From contig OZ005692.1 in NCBI GenBank assembly GCA_963930775.1, forward strand, positions 1,722,135 through 1,786,134: DNA of 64,000 bases, written 5' to 3'. The notes under the pieces were generated by a model that saw only the letters and a list, made by a program, of their open reading frames with translations, did not search any database and was not told the DNA's origin. How positions within the stretch are numbered: position 1 is the first letter of the stretch; each line of letters begins with the position of its first letter. Of the stretch, positions 1-11,000 are shown in pieces. The translations under genes were made by a program, and so were the position numbers. This DNA comes from Cliona cf. orientalis (taxonomy: Eukaryota > Porifera > Demospongiae > Clionaida > Clionaidae).

Positions 1-57
1 TAGGAATTGAAACCAGGAATATGAATAAATATCCATACCATCATAAAAACAGGTTTC
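1..57 (-). pseudogene. P1, distal fragment (membrane domain, runs off window)
   Basis: This fragment continues the disrupted P1 beta-helix/multi-span gene past the foldback element. Read on the minus strand it encodes CFYDGMDIYSYSWFQFL-type sequence, the loop and start of a membrane helix found in every paralogue, and it matches 44012-44068 of P8. The last six bases (52-57, GGTTTC) are the target-site duplication shared with 5368-5373. The rest of the C-terminus lies outside the window, so whether it is intact cannot be judged. Confidence 0.8.
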
Positions 58-104
58 TATGGAAGCCGAGAAGGGCAATTTCGTTCGATTCCGCAACCCG
101 CAAC

Positions 105-172
105 CCGCATCCCGCACCTTGCGGGATGCGGGATGCGGGATGCGGAGCTCCGCATCCCGCATCCCGCAAAAT
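105..172. repeat. GGGATGC-repeat hairpin, copy 1
   Basis: Short GCGGGAT units meet their own complement around a central GAGCTC, giving a near-perfect GC-rich palindrome. It sits just inside the left tip of element A. The same design recurs at 1806-1862, 4446-4554, 5056-5112 and 5249-5340. Confidence 0.85.
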
Positions 173-272
173 TAACTTTTATATAATACTCTGTGAGTGT
201 CCAGCTATAACGTATGGCGGATAGCTATAGATGGTTAAATTTATCGATGAGAGCTACGGTTTTGTGCTGGAG

Positions 273-1768
273 TATGGTGGCCGAGAGTGTCACTTTTTCG
301 TGTACGGGTCCGCCTCCTGACTCCGATTCCGGCTCCGAAATAAGACTGCGGGCCCGGGTCCGGTTCCGAAATATGACAGCGGTTCCGATTCCGGCTCCGA
401 AATCAGAACACGGATATATTCCCGGCTCCGTAGTAAGACAACGGTTCCGGCTCCGGCTCCGGCTCCGGCTCCGAAATAAGAACACGGATCCGGTCCCGAA
501 TTAAGATCCCGGATCCGGTTCCGAGTATGGTTTACGGTTCCGGGTCCGGAATGGCGTAAATAAGCATCCTACTCTCCGAGTACTCTCAGAAGTATACGCA
601 CAGACTTCAGTCCTTCTATGCGTGTTTCATTATTGATGGTCTGTGTTTAAAATAGACAGCATAGCGTAAAGCGATCTACAAAATCAGCGCTACGGCACGC
701 TGTGAGCATGCGTGGTACTGGCACGCACGCGCACGTGGGTTTGACCACGTGTACTTGTAGAGTGCATGTAGTGTAGTAGTGAGCGTTGACGTTGATCTAA
801 GCTTTGGTTTTAGCTATCTACCACACAGTCACTATCAGTATGTCCAAGCGTGATCCTTCAGCTATAGCCGATGATCTACTGGATATGAGCACGACATTGA
901 AAAGAACAGCTGAAAAGCTAATGAAGGGGGAGGGGAAAGAGGCTAGTGAAGGTAAATGGTTCAGTACGGTACTCTGTGAGACCATATATAGCTCATTGTG
1001 TACCATACATACAGCTATTGTCAAAAGGGCTGACGCCATCAGAAAGGGGAAGAAGCTACTGACCCAGAAGTCTGCTCCGAGCCAGTAACAGTGCACTTTG
1101 ATATTGATTTTTTAGCACCCTAGCCAAACTTTAGATCACACAAAGTTAGCTCTGGCCCTTGGAGCTGTTAATATTTACGGTAGCCGATCGTTGCACGATA
1201 AGTGATTGAGAGATGGCAACCTGCCTGCAATTAATGCACGTCCACATCACCCCGGGCCACTCCCATACCGCGCCTACATGTATACGTGGTCAAACCCACG
1301 TGCGCGTGCGTGCCGGTACCACGCATGCTCACAGCGTGCCGTAGCGCTGATTTTGTAGATCGCTTTACGCTATGCTGTCTATTTTAAACACAGACCATCA
1401 ATAAAATTAATTGAAACACGCATAGAAGGACTGAGGTCTGTGCGTATACTTCTGAGAGTACTCGGAGAGTAGGATGCTTATTTACACCATTCCGTACCCG
1501 GAACCGGGATCTTAATTCGGGACCGGATCCGTGTTCTTATTTCGGAGCCGGAACCGGAACCGGAACCGTTGTCTTACTACGGAGCCGGGAATATATCCGT
1601 GTTCTGATTTCGGAGCCGGACCCGGGCCCGCAGTCTTATTTCGGAGCCGGAATCGGAACCGCTGTCATATTTCGGAGCCGGACCCGGGCCCGCAGTCTTA
1701 TTTCGGAGCCGGAATCGGAGTCAGGAGGCGGACCCGTACACGAAAAAGTGACACTCTCGGCCACCATA
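273..1768. mobile_element. Nested inverted-repeat element B (6-bp TSD) in the left arm of A
   Basis: The termini are inverted copies beginning TATGGTGGCCGAGAGTG. The flanking direct repeat CTGGAG (267-272 and 1769-1774) is present once at the undisturbed site in the opposite arm of A (around 5145-5155). Subterminal GGTTCCG/GGCTCCG arrays fill about 297-560 and, inverted, 1495-1735. The inner arms 600-752 and 1277-1440 are also near-complementary. The tips resemble those of element A, which suggests one superfamily. The core holds one small ORF (840-1088). Confidence 0.87.
840..1088 (+). CDS. Small hypothetical protein inside element B
   Basis: An 82-residue open frame from Met at 840; an upstream in-frame Met at 804 would give 94. 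It lies in the single-copy core between the arms of element B. The product is Lys/Ser-rich with an amphipathic helical look (LLDMSTTLKRTAEKLMKGEG) and no motif I recognise. It has no DDE or other transposase signature and is too short to mobilise the element. It could be a chance frame, a captured host exon or an element accessory protein. Low confidence that it is expressed. Confidence 0.25.
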   Translation: MSKRDPSAIADDLLDMSTTLKRTAEKLMKGEGKEASEGKWFSTVLCETIYSSLCTIHTAIVKRADAIRKGKKLLTQKSAPSQ

Positions 1769-1805
1769 CTGGAGCTATATGCTATAAAAGCTATAAAAGT
1801 TAACC

Positions 1806-1862
1806 TTGCGGGATGCGGGATGCGGGATGCGGAGCTCCGCATCCCGCATCCCGCATCCCGCA
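1806..1862. repeat. GGGATGC-repeat hairpin, copy 2
   Basis: A palindrome of three GCGGGAT units, a GGAGCTCC centre and the complementary units. It is bracketed by AGTTAAC on both sides. It is the second hairpin of the left arm of element A, displaced by the insertion of B. Confidence 0.85.
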
Positions 1863-3094
1863 AAGTTAACTTTTATATAATACTCTGTGAGTGTACATCC
1901 AGCTATAACGTATGGCGGATAGCTATAGCTGGTTAAATTTATCGATGAGAGCTACGGTTTTGTGCTGGAGCTACGAAGGTCCATTAATAATATTAGTGGC
2001 GATTAATGCATTAAGTATTGTCACGATACAGGACGGCCATTCAAAGGGGCGTGGCTAAAAGATCGTGAAAGCACAGCTAACTTTTTCAGTGCTAGAATCT
2101 ATATGAAAGTGATCGATAATCACTACTATAGCTATATAGCTATCATCCAGCAGACGGCGTAGCTACTTGAGGTGTCTATAGTCCATGCTTTCTGCCTGGG
2201 TCCGAGGTCTGTATTTAATTACGTCATCTGTTTAATCGTTGGCACAGCACCACGCCCTTGGCTTATTAATTACTATTAGCTACTAAGCCTACTTGCTGTC
2301 AGCCCAACCACTACAGCAATATGACCGTCTGAATTTTATACTCATGAACTCAGACATATATACACTAGCTAGCCTACACTGTTAAAAATGGTGTGTTGTT
2401 CAACACACTAAATTTTGTGGTCAGATTTCACTAGTGTGTTGTATAACACACTTGTGTTCCACTGACACACGAAGTGTGTTGCTGGACACACATGTTCACT
2501 CAGTACATAGGAAGTGTGCTATCTGACACACTTTAATAGTAGGTGTGCAAAAGTGCACACTTGTATGCGTGTTATGATACACTCACAGGGGTGTTGGTAT
2601 GGCTATGGGGGCGGGGCTATCATGATCATTACGTCATTGGGTTAATTACGCATGCGCATATTCATTAGCTCTGTGGCAGCTGCTCTCCAGTTTGAATCTT
2701 TGGCCAGCTCTCTGACAGATGGTGATTTCTAACTGCATAAGTGAGTTTAGTAAGCGGTTAAGATAATATTTATGTGCAGCATAAATGGTTTATTCCCTCT
2801 GCTACTCCAAATAAGTACCACCAGTCTTTTAGGAAGCTGTAGCTAGTTGCATGCTAAACTTGTCATCTTTTTCGGTCACTGTCTCTGGACTGGCCTCCCT
2901 TTTAGAGTTTACTTTAATACATGCAGGAGGTGGTATTTTAGAGTAAAATATGCTTACAATCCGTTATTGCCCAGATTAATGGCCATGAGAAGCAAGGAGC
3001 AATCGTTTCAATACCTGAATGAAAATGTTCTCTCATCCTTCTCTACTTTAGGGCCATATTTATCAACTTAAAAGTTTCTCTCCCAGGCTGCTCC

Positions 3095-3515
3095 CCGGCA
3101 CATAAATGATGCAGCTGCTGATGCTATCAAGCTAAGATGTTACATTATGCTAGGTAAGCAAGTTTTGTTGATTTCTCTCTCTCTCTCTATCCTCTCTTAC
3201 TGAGGTTCTCTTTCCTTCTGTCATGATATCAAGTGCATAAGGTGATTTTTCTCTCGTTGCATGGTACAGATGCCACCTGCTGTTTGTAATTCTGGAGTGT
3301 CATACTACCCAATATGTCGATCTGGTAAGTTCCATACCCAACGTCTCTCTCTCTCTCCCTCCCTCCCTGCTTCTCTCTCTCTTCCTCCTCTTGTTGAGGG
3401 TCTAGTGCGTAAATGATTTTCTCTCATTTATACCTGATACAGCTGCTGCCTGGTGCTCATAACTTTGCCTCCTGTTGCGTCATACAACCAAACACACGTT
3501 TATCTGGTGAGTTTC
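3095..3515 (+). repeat. Degenerate tandem exon-like units with splice-site-like edges
   Basis: Three imperfect units share the order: GCATAA(A/G), a TTTTCTCTC pyrimidine tract, a TACAG-type acceptor-like end, a 55-64 base body, then a (G/C)TGGTAAGT or TGGTGAGT donor-like end, followed by CT-rich sequence. Bodies lie near 3271-3325 and 3443-3506, with a weaker one near 3112-3150. No long frame joins them. They could be remnants of a captured multi-exon gene or a minisatellite mimicking splice sites. Confidence 0.4.
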
Positions 3516-3571
3516 ACCTCTCTCATGCAGATCTCTTTCTCTTTTATGCCTATCTCTTTTCCTACTGCTTA

Positions 3572-3919
3572 ATTAGTCTCATGCCCAGCCCCCTTTCATG
3601 CACGCGGAGAGAAGGAGTCTGGACAAACGTGTATAGGACCCATGTCGCCAAGAAATGCATGATGTCATGTATTTCTGGTGTGCGTGAATAAGAAACGCGA
3701 ATAAATTAACATTCCATTGGGTACCAAGGGTTCTATCGTGTACAAACGCGCACGCGCACAGTCATTAATTTGCATTCCATTCATGTCCGTGCAGTCATGT
3801 GATTTGATCCGTGCATCTGATTGGAGTGCACTGTATGTTGCACGGGCGACACGGGCCCTATACACATTTGTCCAGACCCCTTCTCTCTGCGTGCGTAAAA
3901 GGGGGCTGGGCACGAGACT
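3572..3919. mobile_element. MITE D nested inside element C
   Basis: The arms (AGTCTC(A/G)TGCCCAGCCCCC at about 3575-3660; complement at about 3845-3919) are inverted copies. They are bounded by the direct repeat ACTGCTTA at 3564-3571 and 3920-3927, consistent with an 8-bp target duplication. Length is about 350 bases with no coding capacity; the short frames here are the two arms read in opposite directions. Confidence 0.75.
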
Positions 3920-4445
3920 ACTGCTTATTCTGTCCCTGCATCCCGTCTATTTCCATTATCCTTAATTATGTATGTCTATGAATAATTAGGGCCACCCATA
4001 CACGCTAATTCGGCTGGTTGAGTCAATGTTTTTTTTCTATTTAGATTAAATAACAGCACCAGCAGCAGCAAGATCGTTGTTTCTTCAAAGTTGAGGTGTA
4101 TAATTCAACACCAACGAAAGCTTCCGAACAGTAAAAGTACTAGTAATTGTATTACAATCATGTCTTTTGAACGAATAATTATTATTTATAATTGTTGTAG
4201 TGTTGTTATTGGAACATTTTAATATTGAAATGAAATTTAATACACATTGTTACATGTTACAGAAGCATACCAGAATCCCTACTGAACACACTAAATAAGT
4301 GCTGTGTAACACACTATTTCAGTGTTGTAGAGCACACCAAACAGAGGGTGTTGACTGACACACATTTGGTGTGTTAAATTTAAGTACCTGTACTAACACA
4401 CCAAAAGTGTGTCACCATAACGCACTATTTTTAACAGTGTATATA

Positions 4446-4458
4446 GCTCGAGCTTGAG

Positions 4459-4499
<41 letters not shown>

Positions 4500-4554
4500 T
4501 TGCGGGATGCGGAGCCCGCATCCCGCATCCCGCATCCCGCACTCAAGCTCGAGC
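4446..4554. repeat. Large GGGATGC-repeat palindrome, copy 3
   Basis: A palindrome of about 109 bases: GCTCGAGCTTGAGTG, six GCGGG(A/T)T units, a short GGAGCCC turn, complementary units, then CACTCAAGCTCGAGC. It directly abuts the right TA site of element C. Confidence 0.85.
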
Positions 4555-5055
4555 TAGCTAGACTAAGTGTAACAGTAGCTATGTCTGAGTATAAACTTCA
4601 GATTAGTCGTTGCTGTACATGCTGTACATATTAATTTTGGGGCTGACACTGTGACAGCAAGTAGGCTAAGCTAGCTACATAATAGTCTAGTATCTAGTAG
4701 CTAAGCCAAGGGCGTGGCGCTGCGCCAACGATAAACAGATGACGTAATTAAATACAGACCTCGGGCCCAGGCAGAAAGCATGGACTAGACACCTCAACGA
4801 TCACTCAGCATGTAGATTCTAGCACTAAAAAGTTAGCTGTGCTTTCACGATCTTTTAGCCACGCCCCTTTGAATGGCCGTCCTGTATCGTGACAATACTT
4901 AATGCTATAGAGGCATTAATCGCCACTAATATTATTAATGGACCTTCGTAGCTCCAGCACAAAACCGTAGCTCTCATCGATAAATTTAACCAGCTATAGC
5001 TATCCGCCATACGTTATAGCTGGACACTCACAGAGTATTATATAAAAGTTAACTT

Positions 5056-5112
5056 TGCGGGATGCGGGATGCGGGATGCGGAGCTCCGCATCCCGCATCC
5101 CGCATCCCGCAA
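5056..5112. repeat. GGGATGC-repeat hairpin, copy 4
   Basis: The inner hairpin of the right arm of element A, the mirror partner of 1806-1862. It has the same GGAGCTCC centre and flanking AGTTAAC motifs. Confidence 0.85.
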
Positions 5113-5248
5113 GGTTAACTTTTATAGCTTTTATAGCATATAGCTCCAGCACAAAACCGTAGCTCTCATCGATAAATTTAACCATCTATAGCTATCCACC
5201 ATACGTTATATAGCTGGACACTCACAGAGTATTATATAAAAGTTAACT

Positions 5249-5340
5249 TTGCGGGATGCGGGATGCGGGATGCGGAGCTCCGCATCCCGCATCCCGCATC
5301 CCGCAAGGTGCGGGATGCGGGTTGCGGGTTGCGGAATCGA
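5249..5340. repeat. GGGATGC-repeat hairpin, copy 5, beside the right tip of A
   Basis: The mirror partner of the hairpin at 105-172, followed by GCGGGTT variants that run into the right terminal repeat of element A. Confidence 0.85.
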
Positions 5341-5367
5341 ACGAAATTGCCCTTCTCGGCTTCCATA

Positions 5368-6912
5368 GGTTTCAATTCCAAGGTCTAAGTTCAACCATGA
5401 AATAAAAATAGTGAAGAAATTGATGGTTGATCTGGGGAAATAAGCATCGTTATTTGCTTGAATAATGTTGGCATAAAAAAGGAGGCCATTAATTGTTCCA
5501 ACAGCAACAGTGAGACGAAGAGAATAAATGATAGCAATCAGAAAAGTTCCAGCCAGAAAAAATAACACAATCAAAGCAATGTGGCCATTATCACATTGAA
5601 TACAGTGTAGACTACCAAGGGCTAGGCTAAAATTTTTCTGGCACTGTCCACATAGAGTTCCATTTCTGTTGAAATCGCATTGGGTAGATAAGTCACTAAA
5701 CATGAATGTCACATTTATTGAACTTTCTATACAATAGTCAAGTGGGCAGCGGGATTCGTAAATAATTAATTCTGACTTATCAGTCTGTGTAATCCAAAAG
5801 TTATTTCTTGTACGCTCAATTGAAAGATCATCTATGTAGCAGTTTGGAGTAAATTTTTGAATTTTCTTATTGCATACGCATTTGTTACGATCCTTTGAAA
5901 TCTCAAAACCATGTGGACAAGATTTGATATAAATCCTGATCTCTAAATTTCTAATGAGACTCTGACAAGGATTTTCGGGGAATAATCCTAATCGTACCCT
6001 GCCTTCTTTCTGAGAATATAGCCGAAAGTATACATGAGTACATGAAGCTTCGATATTTTGACTCAATGGACTTATACTATAATAGCCACCAGCGTATGAA
6101 TTGTCAATCAAAATATTTGCTGGTACTAGAGAACTAGCCTGACTGATTGCTTTTAATATGATACTAAACTCTTTTCCTGGATAGACATCTATATGTTGCC
6201 CATGTTGGAGTTTTTCACAAAGTTCGATATTCTTAGCAGGTGATGATATGTTTGCATCTGATTCTTTGTAATTGATTATTCTGGACAAATTCATGAAGAC
6301 TTCAAGTGCATCATCAGTATAATAATAGTCATGGTATTTATCATCACATGCTGAATAAAATATTTTAGTCCCATAATATAATCTACACTCATTGAGATGT
6401 CCTCCATAAACAGTACTTCCTACTGATCCTGCAGAATTATGCTCAAAAATTAAGATAGGATTAGGATAAAAACTATGATTGACAATGGAGATGAAGCATT
6501 CTGGAGAGTTTGATTCCAATACACACTGAGAATCTTCGAAATAAAGTGCACCACCACTGTTAGTTGCATGATTACTAACGAAGTAGATGTTTAGGACTTG
6601 CACAAGAACCATTCTTGAAGATAAACCTTGTAGGAAACCTATTGCTCCACCATTAAATGCTGAGTTGTCAATAAACTTTACTGTTCCCGTAAATATCAAA
6701 ACGTTGTTAGCATGGCTTTCAATAGCTCCTCCTACCTGTGATGCTTTGTTCTGTCGAAATACTACCATAGAACTTGATCCATCTACCAAAATTTCTGATA
6801 CCTTTGAAGTAGTGTCCATATTGAATGAGATATTTGTGTCAGATATGTGTAATGCACCACCATTATATACAGCACTGTTATTAACTAGAGAGACATTTCC
6901 AGAAATGGTTAA
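5368..6912 (-). pseudogene. P1, middle fragment (late beta-helix, Cys-rich module, first membrane helices)
   Basis: This is an uninterrupted minus-strand frame between the two transposons. It carries the last GGA(I/L) beta-helix turns (GGAIESHANN, GGAIGFLQG, GGALYFEDS), the N-glycosylation-rich linker, the Cys-rich module (CPLDYC, CDFNRNGTLCGQC, LGSLHCIQC) and membrane helices up to GIET. At 6909-6912 it joins TTAA; joined to 11955 on the far side of the transposon, the frame continues in phase and aligns with P8. At 5368 the frame runs on into element A and ends spuriously at 5206. No other stop is seen here, so the damage is the insertions alone. Confidence 0.9.
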
Positions 6913-7287
6913 GGTTACGGGTCAGAGTTCAAGTGAATAATTCGCGCAATAAAATAAGCGCTTATATTTCACGATAGCAGTTTATGCTGCACACAAAGTA
7001 ACCACAGCTAAGCAGAGCTCCAGAAATACTGCTATTTCAATATAAAATAAAGGTCAAGTTCGACTGCAATCGATCGCCACGCGCTGTTTAATTTGAGAAA
7101 AGCGTGCGTCAATTTGCGCCGAGTTGAACGCCTGATAGGACTCGATAGGTAAGATATACGACAGATTGCAAGGTGGTGCAGGGCCACATGAAGAGATTTT
7201 CGCTCTCAGATATTCTTGAAAGGTAAGCTAATATTAAATAGATGTATACCGGCAAAAAAACGGAAACCCACCAATGTGAACACCAAC

Positions 7288-7642
7288 ATAGGCGGCGGAA
7301 CAGGGGGGGCAGGGGGGGCACTCGCCCCCCCACTTTCAGAGATGGGGGGGCATTGCCCCCCCAAAATCCAAGCCAGTGATATTAAACATGAAGTAGCTAC
7401 TGTACCATATTCACAACAAATATACCAAAATACCTACAAAAGCTGCCTAGAATAGCTTCAAGAATCGATCACAGTGCACATTTTCCACCATTTCTTTGTT
7501 TCTGACAGTAGCAGCACCACCGATCGACACGAGTGACCTTTGAACTTCAATTAAGGGGGCGTGTCCCCAAAATTTTCGCGCGCGCTTCGCGCGCAATTGT
7601 TAATGTTTGCCCCCCCAGTCAAAGCTTCCTTCCGCCGCCTAT
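7288..7642. mobile_element. Short MITE nested in the 5' region of the TTAA transposon
   Basis: Inverted ends ATAGGCGGCGGAA (7288-7300) and its complement (7630-7642) are followed by G-run/C-run subterminal tracts near 7302-7365 and 7608-7617. No coding capacity. A clean target duplication is not evident; CCAA occurs close to both ends. Confidence 0.65.
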
Positions 7643-8072
7643 GACCAATACTACAACTTAGGGCTCAAGTTTTCTTGAAAAAACGATACATGGGGCACTG
7701 CTCTAGTTGCTTTGCTATCACAAGAAACTCACTGCAAAAATTGTCCGAGCAATATAGCAGTAAAATTTGACGCACGGTAGAAACGCCCGTTGTTCAGCTT
7801 GAAAACAGCTATAACGGACCTTATTATTATCGCGATATTACGTAACCCTGATTATTGACCAATCACGAAAGAGCGCGGTAAATTCGGTTGCCATGCGACT
7901 CGGCGAACCCTCGACAGTCATGCATATAACAGACTACTTTGCAGTTGTTCTCTGCCCAGCCAAGGCTTACTTCAAGTATAAAAAGGTAACAAGAAGAAAA
8001 ATATTCAATATCAAACACAATTTCAAATAATTTTCTATTCTATATATGAAAGCTATAATACTATTATCTGCA

Positions 8073-11000
8073 ATGGCAAACAAGAAGAATAAACGTCACC
8101 AACGGAACAAACATCGGCACATCTTCTGGTCGAAGAAAACTGCATTGAAATATACACAGCGGAGAAAGTCAACATCAATAGTAAAACAAACAAGTACATG
8201 TAGCCAACAGCACACAGTACCTGCAACGATTACATCTAATAATTCAACTATCACTACCCAATCAATTCCTACCACATCTAGCATAATATTATCACCTAAT
8301 GATATCAACATAAGTAATTCTAACACCCCCAATGAAGAGATTGTTACTATTGAAGGTTCCCGTATTGTCAATATTGAAAAGCTGAGTAAGTACATAAATG
8401 ACATAACAATTCATTCATCCAAATGTGGAGGAAATATCATACTGACAGGTGAAAAGCGCTATGGGCTTGCATCAGTTCTAAGTAGCAAATGTAATCGATG
8501 TGGGTATGAAATAATTTTGGAGTCATCTAGAAAAGTCAAGGGACCAAGAGAATATCAACGATGGGAATGTAATCTGGCAGCAGTGTGGGGACAAATGATT
8601 ACAGGTGGAGGACATTCCCCACTGAAGGAGTCTATGAGTGTCCTCGGAGTACCAGTAATGAATAAAAGCTGTTTTCAGCAAACAGAGAGGGACATAGGGG
8701 AATGGTGGACAACGAGATTAGAACAGGCAATGATTGAAGCTGGCCAAGAAGAGAAGAGACTGGCAGAAGAGCGAAATGATTATCACCAAGGGGTGCCAGC
8801 GATTACTGTGATAGTGGATGGTGGGTGGAGCAAACGCTCACATAAGCACTCCTACAATGCTAAGTCGGGTGTGGGAGTCATAATCGGCCATGCAACTGGA
8901 AAGATTTTGTACGTTGGTGTACGAAACAAGTTCTGCTCCGCATGCTCCCAGGGGATACCACAAGATAGACACAAATGCTATAAAAATTGGGATAGCTCCT
9001 CTTCAGAAATGGAATCAGACATAATTTTGGAAGGCTTCAAGCAAGCAGAGTCTAAACATGGAGTACGTTACCTGAGATTTATTGGGGATGGAGACAGCTC
9101 AGTATACCCTACACTGATCCAATGTGTTCCTGTATGGGGCAGGTTCATAACGAAGATAGAATGTGCAAACCATGCATGCAAGTGTTACCGGGGATCACTA
9201 GAGAAGTTGGTGGCAAATAATCCAAGCTACAAAGGCAAGAGTACATAATGGAGCAATCAAATTTAATGTGCTATACTTGTACCATAGCTATAAATTACTG
9301 AAATTTTGCTGGCTAGCATAGCATACATGTAGGACTTTACAAACTAGAGCTCTATAGAGCACATACCCCGCGCGCTCTGTATCCACTATAGCGTAGTACT
9401 GCGGCAGAGCTGTTTTATGACCTGACGACCCTTTCCAACACTGAGCTTGAGCATGCGCAGTCGCATCAGCATGCTAAAAGAGTGGGTGTGGTCGATAAAC
9501 CACAGGCATGTTGAACAGAAAATGCACGATTTGTAGCACTAGCAAGCCTTTTTGAACAATTTGAAGCCCGTACAAACCAGTTTTTCACCGATATCTACCT
9601 ATTGGTTGTGCTTACAGCATGCACAGATGCCTAAAACTCGAGATCTGGCGACAGACGGACAAAAGGATTGCTTTACCCCTTGCGCATGCGCGCGGGGTAA
9701 TTATCTTACATGGAACATACAGACTGCTTTATACAAACATCCCTCCACCCCCCCCCCCCCCCCCCCCAAAAAAAACAAAAAAAAAACAAACTATTCCCAT
9801 CTCTTCATAAAGGTAAAGGAGGCCTAACTGAAAAGATGAGAAAAAGGCTCACATGCTCGGCAAGGTGCGCAATAAAGATGCGTAGCAGAGAGGAAGATAA
9901 ATCAAAGGCTCTCACTCTACTAAAGAGAGATCTCATCAACGGACCGTACCATTGTTTTGGTCATCACAGCAATTGCAGCCCTGACTTCTGCCAAGCTGTA
10001 CGGGACTCGCGTGCTGCTGCAAACCGAGAATCCCAACCTGCAGGAAATGGAAACACATGCACAACAGAGATTACAGATGACGACGATGAGGATGCCGACA
10101 TTACATGTAAAATTAATATGCATGATTATAAAGTAGGCATGTGTATAGCTCTAATCCAGGATTGAATTTCAGTACAACAGGGGACACCTGCATAATATGT
10201 AAGTAGGGTGAGCTTTATTTAGGGTAGGTTATATGTATCACAGCAACAAGAGATGTACTACTCTATATAGCACATAGCAACAATGTAGCAATGGGATATC
10301 ACTGCATGTATTTATAATTGTGTTATCATATAAACCTATGCAGCAACAATTGAACTACAACAAACTATATGGCAGGAAACATTGGATGATAGCACACAGG
10401 CTGAACACGACGCAACACAGGGAAACCCCGAGCCAGTAGAGCTGAATGACAAAATGATGCACGATATACAGATGCTCGTTGCCAGACTGGTTGAAAAAGC
10501 TTCACAACTTTTGGGTAATTTTACTACAAATTTAGCTGAATCATGGATGCACATACGGTCTAAATTCGATGGTGGAAAAGTGATTAATAGATCACAGAGT
10601 GGTTCGTGGCAGTATCGCTGCATGGGTGCAGGCCTACAACAAAACCTAGGAAAGACATGGGGGCCCAAAACATGGAGTAAGATGACATGTACAAACACAA
10701 ACCAAGTATTTGTTGATGTGTCCAATTCTGCCTGCAAAATTGCCAAAAATGACAAACAACGTAAAGCTACTGAAAAAGCAAAGGAACAGAGAAGAAAAAG
10801 CAAATATGCAGGAAAAGAAAATTCACAACAGGCACGCAAGGCATATAATCGATATGATAATGGAAGCTGCCCAGATGACGTAGTAGACGATGTATCTCCT
10901 GACTACCTAAAAAAGTTAATGGATGGCTTTTATGCAACAAAAGTAGTCATTACACCACAAGAGGGTAATGAAATTGAGCGAGAAACAAGAGACCAGCATG

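Larger units (their letters stand above)
2377..4439. mobile_element. Element C (TA target site) nested at the centre of A
   Basis: The ends are inverted CACTGTTAAAAAT(A/G)GTG copies flanked by TA (2375-2376 and 4440-4441). The terminal about 150-200 bases on each side consist of short GTGTGTT / AACACAC motifs spaced 20-30 bases apart (2390-2590 and 4285-4435). TA targets are typical of Tc1/mariner-type elements, but no transposase is visible, so the family is open. The interior holds degenerate exon-like repeats (3095-3515) and a further MITE (3572-3919). The rest (about 2600-3090 and 3930-4280) shows nothing I can assign. Confidence 0.75.
58..5367. mobile_element. Foldback element A (long inverted repeats, 6-bp TSD) inserted in P1
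   Basis: The two ends are inverted copies starting TATGGAAGCCGAGAAGGG (58 onward; complement ending at 5367). They are flanked by the 6-bp direct repeat GGTTTC (52-57 and 5368-5373); the undisturbed paralogue P8 has this site once. Each arm is roughly 0.8 kb. From the tip inward each arm has a GGGATGC hairpin, a unit of about 0.2 kb running from TTAACTTTTATATAAT to GTGCTGGAGC, a second hairpin plus unit, and then unique arm sequence (1971-2330 against 4590-4960). Element B sits in the left arm and element C at the centre. No transposase gene is visible, so it is probably non-autonomous. Superfamily not assigned. Confidence 0.88.

Noticed and set aside
214-1863. Frames of 60-97 codons on both strands with Arg/Ser/Gly-rich products
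   Set aside because: They are translations of the GGTTCCG and GGGATGC arrays in the two arms of element B and the arms of A, mirrored on opposite strands.
3413-3965. Three short frames with a shared REGVWTNVYR-like segment
   Set aside because: The shared segment is the inverted arm of MITE D read from both sides, not a protein family.
9552-9827. Proline-rich frames around the poly-C tract
   Set aside because: They arise from homopolymer sequence inside the transposase intron.
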